NCBI RefSeq assembly: GCF_024323335.1
Contig: NC_066581.1
Coordinates: 350,366,409-350,430,408, forward strand
Length of the DNA stretch: 64,000 bases
Direction: 5' to 3'
Source: Lathyrus oleraceus
Taxonomy: Eukaryota; Streptophyta; Magnoliopsida; Fabales; Fabaceae
Position 1 is the stretch's first letter; the number at the start of each line of letters is the position of its first letter. This document shows positions 11,458-22,143 of the stretch, in pieces. Position numbers and translations under genes: made by a program. The notes below the pieces were generated by a model. That model was not told where the DNA came from. It did not search any database and was given only the letters and a program-made list of their open reading frames with translations.

Positions 11458-14452
11458 CAGGAGCAATGAGATCAAAACTTCATCAACACCCTGCTTAAGC
11501 TTTACTAGACTGATCCAAACCCTCATTTCCTTAGAATTTATGAAGATTTCTCTTAAAATCGAGCTCGAACTTCATCTTCTGTTTGGAATTTCAAACTCTA
11601 GAAATTCACTTCCCTTTTCATCTCAATTGGCTTCTGCAACCTAGAGGAAGAGAAAGCAAGCAGATCCAGATCAAGATCAAGATCAAGTGAAATTGGATCA
11701 ACTCGAAGGTGATTTTTTAGAAACTTCATCTCTTCGATTCTCTCTCAACTCTTCACCATTCTTTGTGATTTTTGGTTTGCTAAACTCCTACCAATGTAGG
11801 CAAGAAGATTGAGTTTCTTTGAGGTCAAATCGAAGCAACTCAGATCGTGATCCTCAAAATTCAAATCCCTGTTTCTTTTTATATACTTGGAATTGGAGAA
11901 AATTGAGGTCAAATTCAAGCTCCTGAGCATTTTTTATTTAAATCCATGTCTTTCTTTTTCATTTTGGTGGTGGTTGATGGTGGACCAGTCCGATGAGGTC
12001 CAACGGAGAAGAAGACTGGAGCCCTAGCTCCGGTGGTGTGTTGTCACACCTCTCAACCACAAGATCCATTCAAAATGTTTTAATCTTAGCCCTTGGTTTG
12101 GATTACCACGCGTACATCGCATTTGAATTGGTTCATGGTGGAACGCGTGTGTGCGGCCATCAGATTTGCCACCTCAATTAATGTGGGAGATCTGATGGCC
12201 CCTAATTTTCCATATTTTCTGATTTTTCATTTCATTGTGTTATTTTGATTAATTCATATTAATTTCATTTTTAATCTAAAAAATATGGAACTTTCACTAA
12301 AAATCTTTAAATATTTTCATCTTTAATTTTCGGAATTAAAATTATTATTTTGATTAATTTTTATATTTTTCATGAATTAATTGTTTTTATGCGTATTTCA
12401 AATTGTTTAAAAATACTTCTGACTTTTCAAAAATCATGAAATCTTTTGTGTAAGGTCCTTTGATCTTTTTTGACCTAGGATAAATCTCTTGGCAATTTAT
12501 TTGGTGTTTTGAAGAGGTTTTAGGTTTTGACCAAACTAAATTTAATTTAAATGCATTTTTAATTTGATTTTTAATTGATTAATTGTATAGAAATTATGTT
12601 GAGCCTTTTTTATTGAGTTGTGATGTTTGACTATGTGTTTCGTCCTTGGTCAAGGTTGATTTGACTTTTGTTAAGTTAAAATCATTGGATTTAGGGGATT
12701 GATGAAATGTACATTTAATATCCCAAAATAAATGAATGATTTTAATTTGATAAAATTCCTCCCATGACCAATTTGTGTTTCTCTCATTTCCCCTCCCTCT
12801 TCATCTTCAATCCCATTCTATCTCATCCCTTTCATTGACCAATAAAATCTCAAAATCCTAAGGCTAATTGGTTCATCAATAACCTTGTGTTAGGTGAACC
12901 AATACAAGTATGGATGAGATAGATACATCCCTTTTAGTGTGTGGTATATTTTAGGAGTTTGGTTCATCTTACCAATCTAACATGCATTAGCACCTAAATA
13001 TTTATTGCTCGGCCTCAGATAGTTGTGACTTCTACATAGGTCCAATTACGATTGCTTAACATAGAGCTAAATTTGACCCTAAAGGTATAACATTCTAGTA
13101 AGTGAGATTGTAAGTCTCCCATCTTTCATGGTATTGTGTGGAAATTTGGCCTTTTTTCCTTCCTATGGAAGATGTCTTGGTTCAAGGATCCATGCATATG
13201 AATAGATGGTTGAGTGTTCTCCAAAGAATGACTTAATCAATTGAAAAGATAAACTCCACTAACATCTAATTAACTTTGACTAACACTAACTATTATTAAC
13301 TTTTCTTTACTTTCAAGTCATTTACTTTATGCAATTTAATTTCAAGTCATTTACCATTCATTTGTCATTTACATATCATTTAACTTGTTTATGTTTATGT
13401 CATTTTCACTTTGCTCATTTGAGCCATATATTGTGATTGTATATATTTGTTTGTGTATTTTGATTGTGTTTGTGGTCTTTGGACCTTAAAATACTTAATA
13501 AACAACAAAAACCCTAAAAAATGTTTGTATGGACTGTTGGGTTTGATATGAACTTTTGGACTTAGAATTAGGAAACATTCCATATGCAAAAGGACTTGGC
13601 CAATGCCAACATTTTGGAGACCAAGTTATTGTGATTTGAGCTTTCATATGATGCAAGTATTGGGATCCACTTGAGTTCATCTGCTACATGGTCTTGATGC
13701 AACTGCTATTTTGATCTCATGCTACATCTTATTCTGAGCAAAAATAAAGAAGTATTTCATGTGATACATGAGAAGACAAAGAAGACTGTTAACTACGGAT
13801 TTGTCTGCTTGGATGTGGCCATCCTTATTTGATGCCTTTCTCTTCATGCTGCTAATTGCTTGATGATTATTGCTTGGTTCAAAGTCCAAAGGGGAAATGG
13901 GTTTTCTATATGACATTCTTGTCTGTTGGATTGGATCACATTGGTCAGATATTTTAAACTCTTAACTTTTAATTTTATGCTTAGGATAGCCTCTTCATCT
14001 CCTCCCACTTATTAAATTTCAAAATATCTCACTCTTTTCAACAACTTTATTTGCTTGTGATTTTAAAACTTAGACTTTATTGAAAATTAGAAACTTTGGC
14101 CTTATGCCATTGCCTTTTTAAAACTCTTTTCTTAAATCAAACTTGTAAATGAACTTAACCATATTTACTTAAAATTTCAAAAGACAAAAAGAACTAACAC
14201 TCATTCAAACTTTTGGACCTTTTATGCCTCTTTTAAACTTAACTTTTGATTAAAAGCAATCCACTCATTTTGAAATTGATACCACAAATTACGAGGTTTT
14301 GATCCCTCATTTTTATGTTGGTACGTAGGCACAAGTCTGAAGGTCTTGTAAAACACAAAAATATAATCAATGAATTCTTTTCTCACCCCCACACTCTATT
14401 TGTTGCAAACATATTTTATTCCCAAAACCCATACACACATAAAAAAGGGCTC

Positions 14453-14468
14453 CCTAGGAGTACCTAGG
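14453..14468 (+). repeat. CCTAGG-AGTA-CCTAGG inverted repeat in Ogre 5' LTR
   Basis: Identical to the element at 4653-4668 and at the same distance (about 215 bp) from the LTR end. Shared by two diverged Ogre subfamilies. Confidence 0.6.
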
Positions 14469-14690
14469 ACACTTTGGATGCTAACACTTTCCCTCTGTGT
14501 AACCAACCCCCTTACCTGTAATCTCTGGTATTTTATTAGTTTTGATTTGAAAACTTCTTATCTTTGGGTTTTGTTTGTACTTTTCCCTTTTCCTTTGGAA
14601 ACAATAAAAGCGCGGTGGCAGCTCTGGTTTTATTGATGCTAAGTTTATCCATAGCTTAATGGTCATGAATTTACCACTACAGAAATTAAG

Positions 14691-14708
14691 TGGCGAATCT
14701 GCTGGGGA
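14691..14708 (+). promoter_or_regulatory. Ogre primer-binding site (tRNA-Arg type)
   Basis: TGGCGAATCTGCTGGGGA follows the LTR end after nine bases. This is the primer site class described for Ogre/Tat elements, with one difference from the common TGGCGACTCTGCTGGGGA. Confidence 0.85.
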
Positions 14709-15560
14709 GTAGTCCTCAGAGGGTTTAGCCTACTTTTTTATGTGTATATATTTGTATGTTTGATGTTTGTATACTTGTTTGTCTGATATAATATGCTTGT
14801 TGTGCTTGGTGATCTCTGAGCGATGAGATAAGTTCTTACCCGAACTTGAGTGCAATTAAGATAGGAGAATGGTATAGTCATGTTCGACTTTTGTGGAGTA
14901 GTCATTAACAAGTTGGCTTGAGACCCATCTACTCAGTGGAGACCCTTTTCGAGCTATTTATATCACACAAGTTATTTGTGGTTAGGCGTTACTTTCTCTG
15001 ATTTGGGGTCCGAGAAGCTGAGGACCGTAGAACATTTAACCCAACTTGGCCTATTTAGGATGTAGTGAGGAGACTGTTCAGGTGTAGACCTGATAACAGT
15101 TGTTACGCGATACTACACTCAGACGATTTTCTCTTGAGAATATTTTGCGTTGATGAGTTAGTCATCCTAACCTATAATATTCGATAGATGGAATTAAGAC
15201 TCTGGGATCTTTTTAGAACATGATCTACATGTTTTTATCCTTAGTACACTCCTTTGGGATAGTTCTTAACTTGACTCCATGCTCGTGACTCGCCACAAAC
15301 CCTTTGATTCTTGGTTGATCCAATCAAGTCTTGTCAATATAAATGGAACTTGGGTGTTGATAAGGTGAAAACCATAATCCACCAAAATGGATGATTGATC
15401 TTGACAATGACTTGATTCATCCCTTGAGCTTTGTTTGTTTGACTTGTCTGTGATCCCTTGTTTGTGATTGTTGCATTCATGCATTCATGTGCATCATGAC
15501 ATTCATCACACGAAATTAACTTCAAGGAACTAAGGTCTTATTTGCAAATATTTTCAGACC
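14709..15560 (+). other. Ogre untranslated leader
   Basis: About 850 bp between the PBS and ORF1 without a coding frame. In this lineage it would carry the packaging signal, but I see no specific motif. Confidence 0.5.
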
Positions 15561-17073
15561 ATGGATTATGGACGAAGGAACACTAAGAAGTACAGTTTCA
15601 GATGTCCTGATTTGAAAGAGCTAAGGAAGTTGTCATCTTTTGTATTAGATCTCTTAGACTTCAAGCAACGTCATGGGAAGCTTCTATCTATGTTATCTAC
15701 TGATGTGGTTGAAGGACTCTTGAGTGTGTTGGTTCAGTTCTATGACCCTCTCTACTGTTGCTTCACTTTTCCTGACTATCAGCTTATGCATACGTTAGAG
15801 GAGTATACCCATCTGTTGGGAATACATGTTTATGACAAGGTGCCTTTTAATGGATTGGAGGAGATTCCTAGATCTCACATCATAGTTGAAGATCTTCATC
15901 TGAAGAAGTATGAGATTGAGGCTCATTAGGTGAATAAAGGAGGAATGTTTGGATTGACTTCTGAGTTTCTCATAGGGAAATCTACTGTCTTTGCTCAGGC
16001 CGGTAGTGTGGACGCCTTTGAATCCATTTTTGTGTTGCTCATCTATGGTTTGGATTTGTTCCCTAACATTGATGGTTTTGTTGATGTTAACGCCATTAGA
16101 ATCTTCTTGATTGGGAATCCCGTGCCTACTCTGTTGGGTGACATGTATTTCTCTTTGCATTTGAGGAATTCTAAAGGTGGTGGGACTATTATGTGTTGTG
16201 TTCCTCTTCTGTACAAATGGTTTATTTCGCACTTGCCTCAGACGCCTGCTTTTATGGAGAACAAACAATGTCTACAGTGGTCTCAAAGACTTATGTCCCT
16301 CACTAATGATGATATTGTTTGGTACGATTCTGCATTGAGTAGTATGGAGATTATTGGTAGTTGTGGTGAATTCTATAATGTGCCCCTCATTGGTACACAA
16401 GGAGGAATCAACTACAACCCTGTTTTGGCTCATTATCAACTTGGGTTCCCCTTGAGAGACAAACCTAATAACACTCAGTTAGAAGGCCTTTTTCTATCAA
16501 GAGGGTAAAGATCCCTAACATTTGAAGCAGAAGATGATACATGCTTCGCATAATGTGCATAGGAAAGAAAGATCCGAGCTTGGTCTGTGCAACTGTGTAG
16601 CTTTGGAAACTTACACTACTTGGGTGAAGAAGAGAGCTTTGGAATTGAAGATGCCGTATGCTTATGAGAGACCTATCTCTTTAGTTGTGGCTGAGTTATC
16701 AACTCTTCCTAACCAATATGTAGAGGAGTTGGAAGACGCACTCACCAAGATGAAGCAAGAGAGAGATATGTGGGAAGAGTGATTCCATGCTTTGATCCGA
16801 AAGCATGAGGAGTTGCAGCTTGAGTCAAGGAACAAGGACACACTTATTGAACTTCTTGAAGACCGAGCAGTGAAAAGACAGAGAGATCCAGAGGGTCTAT
16901 CTTCCTCTAGTATGCCTCAGCCTTCCAGTGCTTGGAAGAAGATTGTTGATCATCTTGTTCTTGAGAAGGCTCAGATGAAGACATCCTTTGAGTCCTACAT
17001 TTGACGCATCCGAAGGAAGTACGTGCCAGCAGCCATATCATCTGACACTGTTGTTTGGAGATCCTTAGGATGA
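15561..17073 (+). pseudogene. Ogre ORF1 (extra ORF upstream of gag), broken
   Basis: Ogre elements encode a protein of unknown function before gag, and this is its decayed copy. Conserved-looking blocks are the start MDYGRRNTKKYSFRCPD, a globular middle (GDMYFSLHLRNSKGGGTIMC, WSQRLMSLTNDDIVWYDSA, NPVLAHYQLGFPLRDKP) and a charged coiled-coil C-terminus (EELEDALTKMKQERDMWEE, then ESRNKDTLIELLEDRAVKRQ). From memory the middle resembles the plant DUF7745 family; I could not check this. Breaks: TAG 15927-15929, a frameshift in the T-run near 16488, TAA 16516-16518, TGA 16780-16782 and TGA 17002-17004; the final stop is TGA 17071-17073. The start ATG was chosen because the conserved block follows it directly. 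Confidence 0.75.
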
Positions 17074-17298
17074 TTAGTTTCCTTTTCTCTTGCATTTGTA
17101 CTTTGGTTTCTGAAATTGTACTCAGTGTAATCCTTCCAAATTTTATGAATAAAAGAGATTTTATGGTCAATCAAATTGTTATTACTATTATTATTTGAAT
17201 ATATTTGCAAATAAAGCTTCATGTGTTCCTTGAAATTAAAAACAAACAAAAACATTGCATTTCATGCATCATTTGCATAGCAGGTTTTCTTCTGCCAG

Positions 17299-18891
17299 AT
17301 GTCTTATCGGTTATTCTTCTGTGCTTCAGCCAAGCTGACTCACCGATACAACACTCACGCTAATCAACCCAGAATTACGGAGCATTTGGAACAAGAGAAG
17401 GATGAGATTTCCCGGCCAACTGCCATGATGGAGTCTGCTCTTGCTGCGCATAATCAGTCTTCACCAACTCCCGCAACTCCTCCCCAGAGGACTGTCATTT
17501 CCGAGGTTGCTACCTCAACCATTCATGCCACTGCTACTTAATCCGGTCCAACTATGTATGCTGGATAATCGTGTGGCCTGCCACCAAATTTCATGCCTGA
17601 AGGGTTTGCGCCTACATTTTCTTCTATGCCGGCATCTAGCTCGGTCATGTTCGTGCCACCTCTAGTTATTCATACCTTGCCTCGTGTTGAGGACACCATC
17701 TACCATTTTGAGTCATCTTAGGGCCCAGTTGTTTATGAGAAGATGAATGAAATGAAGGATCAATCCCTTGAGCTTCACAAGGAGTTGAAAATGTTGAGAG
17801 GAAAAGACCTGTTTGGTAAGAATGCTGCTAAACTCTGCTTGGTACCAAATCTGAAGATACCGATGAAGTTCAAAGTCCTTGACTTTGAAAAGTGTAAGGG
17901 AAACACTTGTCCGTTGAGTCACCTTGTGATGTATGCTGGAAAGGTGTCAACTCAAACTGATAATGATCAGTTACTGATTCATTACTTTCAAGACAGTTTG
18001 ACTAGTGTCGCTCTGTGATGTTATATGGGGCTAGATAGTGCAAGTGTCTGTATGTTCAATGATTTGGGTGAAGCTTTTGTGAAGCAGTACAAATATAATG
18101 TGGATATGGCGCCTGATAGAGACCAACTGAGGTCTATGTCTCAGAAGGATAAAGAGACGTTTAAAGAATATGCTCAAAGATGGAGAGAACTTACTGCTCA
18201 AATTAATCCTCCATTGGAAAAGAAGGAGATGACGAAGGTTTTTTTGAAGACCCTGAGTTTATTTTATTACGAACGAATGATTGCCAGCACCCCCAGTGAC
18301 TTTAACGAGATGGTAAATATAGGGATGAGATTAGAGAAAGGAGTCCGTGAAGGACGTCTGTCTAAGGAAGATGTGTCATCCAGCAAGAAATGTGGGAGTG
18401 GGTTTTCCAAAAGGAAGGAAGGGGAAACTAATTCAGTATCTGTAGGGAGGCAGAGGAGGCCTCATGTCAGAAGAAACCCTCAACCACACCAGCATCAATG
18501 TCAAGTTTCATCAGTAATTCCAGTGTTTTATAATAATTTCAATAATCAATCAGTTTCGATTCAGCAATAATAACATCAACAACAACCACAACAAAGAACC
18601 AACAACAACAACAACAACAACCAACAACCAAACTTTGAGAGGAAGAAGGTCTCTTTTGATCCTATTCCTATGTCATATTCCGAACTGTATCCATCTTTGG
18701 TTCTCAAGAACCTATTCCAACCAAGAAATCCACCTCAAATTCCCGAGCCACTTCCATGGTGGTACAGGCCTGAACTCCGATGTGCCTTTCACCCGGAGCT
18801 CTTGGCCATGATATTGAAAACTGCTACCCGCTGAAGTATGAGGCGTAGAAGCTTGTGAAGAGTGGTATGGTGTCCTTTGAGGATTGTGCGT
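17299..18891 (+). pseudogene. Ogre gag, broken and 3'-truncated
   Basis: This is gag of the Tat lineage, with a start at ATG 17299, a proline/serine-rich N-terminal part, a capsid region (NLKIPMKFKVLDFEKCKGNT, then GEAFVKQYKYNVDMAPDRDQ and KETFKEYAQRWRELTAQINP) and a basic region. A CAA-repeat-encoded Q/N stretch follows (18570-18635), then PIPMSYSELYPSL and a zinc-knuckle-like C-x2-H...GHDIENC block. Stops lie at 17539, 17566, 17719, 18016 and 18568, with a frameshift near 18795 and a further TAG at 18844. It is cut at 18891 by element C. The rest of gag up to the protease core is not found on the other side at 24996. Confidence 0.85.
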
Positions 18892-20055
18892 TGTTGAAAA
18901 GTATATCTTCGGCAAATATTTTTATATCATATCCACAGAGATTGGTTGATATTACCGTCGTTCTATAATCCGATTTGTTATAAGTTTAGAAAGTAACAAA
19001 TCTGTTTTGGTTTGAAAATTATCTTGTGAGTAAATGTCACTAAAAACAGTAAAATAGTTTTAGTCAAATGTAAAAGCTTGGTAAGATTGGAGTTCACTAT
19101 TTCAAATGCTTATGATTCCTTATGATAACTATATAGATTTAAGATTATTGATGATATTCAAGTATCCTCTCAAAGTCATTTATGTCTAAATGATATTGTG
19201 ATAATCACTATATTGATCCTTAGACGACCTCTCCACCTAACTATCAATATAGTAATCTTTAATGTTTAATACCAAAGAAGAGTAATGAATAAATCTATCT
19301 CTACAACTTATTCACTACTTGAAAATCTGTTTTATGTCAAGACTCAAATAATCTCTTTCAACAACTACTCAAATCTGGTTTTCAACTTAGGGCAAAAACA
19401 GTATTCAATACATCAACAATCTTTTTCATATATATATAAATCAAATGGAATACATAAACAAATGAGAATAGCTACTACTTCCAATCTTGACAAAAGAAGT
19501 TTAGCTCCTCATCATCATTGTTACAAAGCAGAATGTTAATGGAAGAAAACTCTGTTTTCTCTCTTACAAAATATCTCCAATATATCAATGTTTGAATAAT
19601 GAATGAATAATAATCAGAAATAATGTATTCTCCCATCCCAAAAGAGTTGACATTTCCTTAATTGCTCATTTTCATCCAGAGCAGAAAAGCTATTCCAAGA
19701 CAGATAAAAAAATGGCAAGACAGCTTTTCCTGAAAGACAGCACTTTTGGCCCTTAATCAGCTTGCTGGATTCGCAGCCTTCGCGGCGCGAAGGCAGTTCG
19801 CGGCGCGAACTGAAGCTTATCCAGCTTCCTTGTTTTGCAAGCTTCATCCAAGATGTGGTGTTGCATTCCAAAAGCTCTTTCATCTAAAAGTTCTACAAAA
19901 CTAACAAATCTATGAAATAACTATTCAAAACAAAATAAATTAAATCTAATTGCATTTATACAAATTAATAAGAATAAAAGTGTGTAATTACATCAAAGTT
20001 TGGTAAAAGGGACCAATAAAATGATATAAAAAGTAGTACTAATTGGTCCCTAACA
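18892..20055 (-). mobile_element. 3' LTR of element C (complete)
   Basis: The 1164-bp LTR starts TGTTAGGGACCAATTAG on the minus strand (20055), directly after the polypurine tract, and ends in TTTTCAACA at 18892. Positions 18892-19739 are repeated at 24148-24995. The outer 316 bp, with the palindromes, exist only here. Confidence 0.85.
19776..19811. repeat. Twin perfect GC palindromes in element C U3
   Basis: GCCTTCGCG-G-CGCGAAGGC (19776-19794) is followed without a gap by AGTTCGCG-G-CGCGAACT (19795-19811). Arms of 9 and 8 bp are perfect, each with a one-base centre. They lie about 245-280 bases from the LTR 5' end. Confidence 0.9.
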
Positions 20056-20070
20056 ACTCTCCCCAACTTA
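20056..20070 (-). promoter_or_regulatory. Polypurine tract of element C
   Basis: On the minus strand TAAGTTGGGGAGAGT precedes the LTR start TGTTAG. Its purine-rich core is the expected plus-strand primer. Confidence 0.7.
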
Positions 20071-22143
20071 GCATTTTGTTTGTCCCTAAACAAAAGTTTC
20101 CACCCTCACAACCAAAGCAATGACACAAAAGATTGGAACAAGGATTTACCACGGACATTCAAATGGTTCAAAAGTGTTTGGAAGTTTTCTCAATTCACCT
20201 ATCTCAATTCTAGACAAAACATGAATAAGGAAAATGGTTGAGTGCAAAAATCATTCCAAGGTATTCAAAGCCATATATGTCAAAATTGAATCAAACTTAC
20301 ACACACATCATAATAATGATGAATAACATGAAGGGTTACTTTCACTCATCCAAGCAATTAAATCAACAACAACTCAAATCATACGGTTATCACAACAAAT
20401 ACCAAATCATGTGAAAAAGGAGAATCAAGAGGTCTTTCAAAGGTTGTAATGTGGCTTAGGTTACAAGAAAGGATATGATTAAGAGAATTCAACAAATTTG
20501 CATATCCTAAGGGAGCATTCTCAAACATTTAACTCTACACAATTTCCCTTTCTTTGATCCCTATTTTTTTCTTTTTCTTATTACATCCACACAACCATGA
20601 GCATTTTCTTTGATTTTTTTTTCTTTCTTTACTTTTTTCTTTGCTCTATGGTTTCAAGGGTGATTTCTTTTTCTTGTTTCTTTTCATATTTTTACCCTTT
20701 CATAAAAACTCACTTTTCCAAGTTTCTAATCAACTTTTCACTTTACTCTCCCCAACTTTAGATTCCAAAACCAAATTTATTTAATAATGCTCCCTACTTA
20801 GACATAAGCAAAAGGCAAAATTTTGCAAACAACTCGGTTTGAGGTTTCAATTGATGCGAAAGAAATTAGGATTCATTTATTCCAAAATTTTCAATTGATT
20901 TTACAATGATCAATCAAATAAATCCTAAAATAAGCTCAAAGGGGTTTAACTAAGGATTATTCCTCACAAGGTTAGTTGATTCAAACTTTTTGGTCAAGTG
21001 TTTTTTCTCACAAACAATGCCTCTATCATTTTCAAAATTTTCACACAAAAATAAATTGATGCATGATTTAGCATGATAAGAATGAGTTGAAATAATGCTC
21101 GGTTTCCCGCTTTTTAGTGCACACTGGAAAGCTTCCTCACAATTGGTTAAGTCCTATTTTGATTCAAAAATGACATATACTTCAATGAATTTATGACATG
21201 GAATTTGCACACACCATCAACCTACTCATGTTAAGTCTAGAAAGCGATAAAGTGTACCTTGAAATGCCGACACTAATTCTTATCATCACCACTCGAAGTG
21301 TCCTATGCTTCTTTCTTTGCGAACATTTCTTGGTTGCTTTAAGCTTAACTTAAGAGTAAGAACAATTAAACAAAAATATTGGTAAACCAATTTGATTGTA
21401 ACACACTTAAATTTCAAAAAGTATTCATGCAATTATCAAAACAACTAACAAACCAAAGTTCCAAATTCAACAAAAACAGTAATAATACACAGAAAACTCA
21501 AAATAAAAATAAACCCTACAATTCAACAAACTCCTCAATCTTCCTTCATTTCATCGCCATGGGTTGCACCACCTCCTGCACCCCCAAAAAAAAAACTGGC
21601 CTGCCCTCAGGCCACTTAGCATAATCAACATAATCCTCCTAGGAAGGGAATGGAGAGGAAAAGTTTTGAAATTTGGAGGTTTGGAAGTGGGGCAGCGAGG
21701 TTGTTGAAAGAAACTCTTAAGTTTGTGAAAATATGAATGAAATGAAAATGACATAAAACAGAACTTAAATGGTTCTGCCCTGCTCAGTTCGCTGGGCGAA
21801 CTCTGTTCGCTGGGCGAACTGAAGGATTTTTTTATTTTTATTTTTTATAAATATTCAGTTCGCTGGGCGAACACTGTTCGCTGGGCGAACTGAAGAAAAT
21901 TTCAAAAAAAATTGTTGGCAGTGGACAGAACTTAAGTGGTTCCGCCACGCACCTTCAGTTCGCTGGGCGAACGCTGTTCGCGGGGCGAACGGCAAAAAAC
22001 AGAACCCAATTTTTCAAAATTTAACACAGTAGAAAATAAATAAAACAGAATTGAGAAAATGTAAAATTCAGACTTACAATGTTAGGTTGTCTCCCAACAA
22101 GCGTTTTGTTTAACGTCGTTTGAGCTCGACGGTTCAACGGTCT
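20071..22143 (-). other. Non-coding internal region of element C
   Basis: About 2.1 kb with no frame that looks coding on either strand. It includes pyrimidine-rich stretches on the + strand (20550-20760) and the hairpin cluster at 21785-21991. It replaces the RNase H/integrase half of an autonomous element. Confidence 0.6.
21785..21991. repeat. Three tandem double hairpins (TTCGC-TGG-GCGAA type)
   Basis: Three blocks, 21785-21821, 21856-21892 and 21956-21991, each hold two copies of the 13-mer TTCGCTGGGCGAA (last copy TTCGCGGGGCGAA). Each copy is a 5-bp hairpin. The first two blocks as a whole are also inverted repeats (CAGTTCGC...GCGAACTG). GC-rich islands in AT-rich DNA. Confidence 0.9.

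Larger units (their letters stand above)
11444..14681 (+). mobile_element. Ogre 5' LTR, upstream U3 missing
   Basis: This is collinear with 33613-36832 of the 3' LTR, but starts only 5 bp before the TATA box. The 1.5 kb of U3 present in the 3' LTR (32112-33612) is absent because element A lies there. It ends ACCACTACA, followed by nine bases and the PBS. Short ORFs inside (for example around 11993 and 14370) are LTR shadows. Confidence 0.85.
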
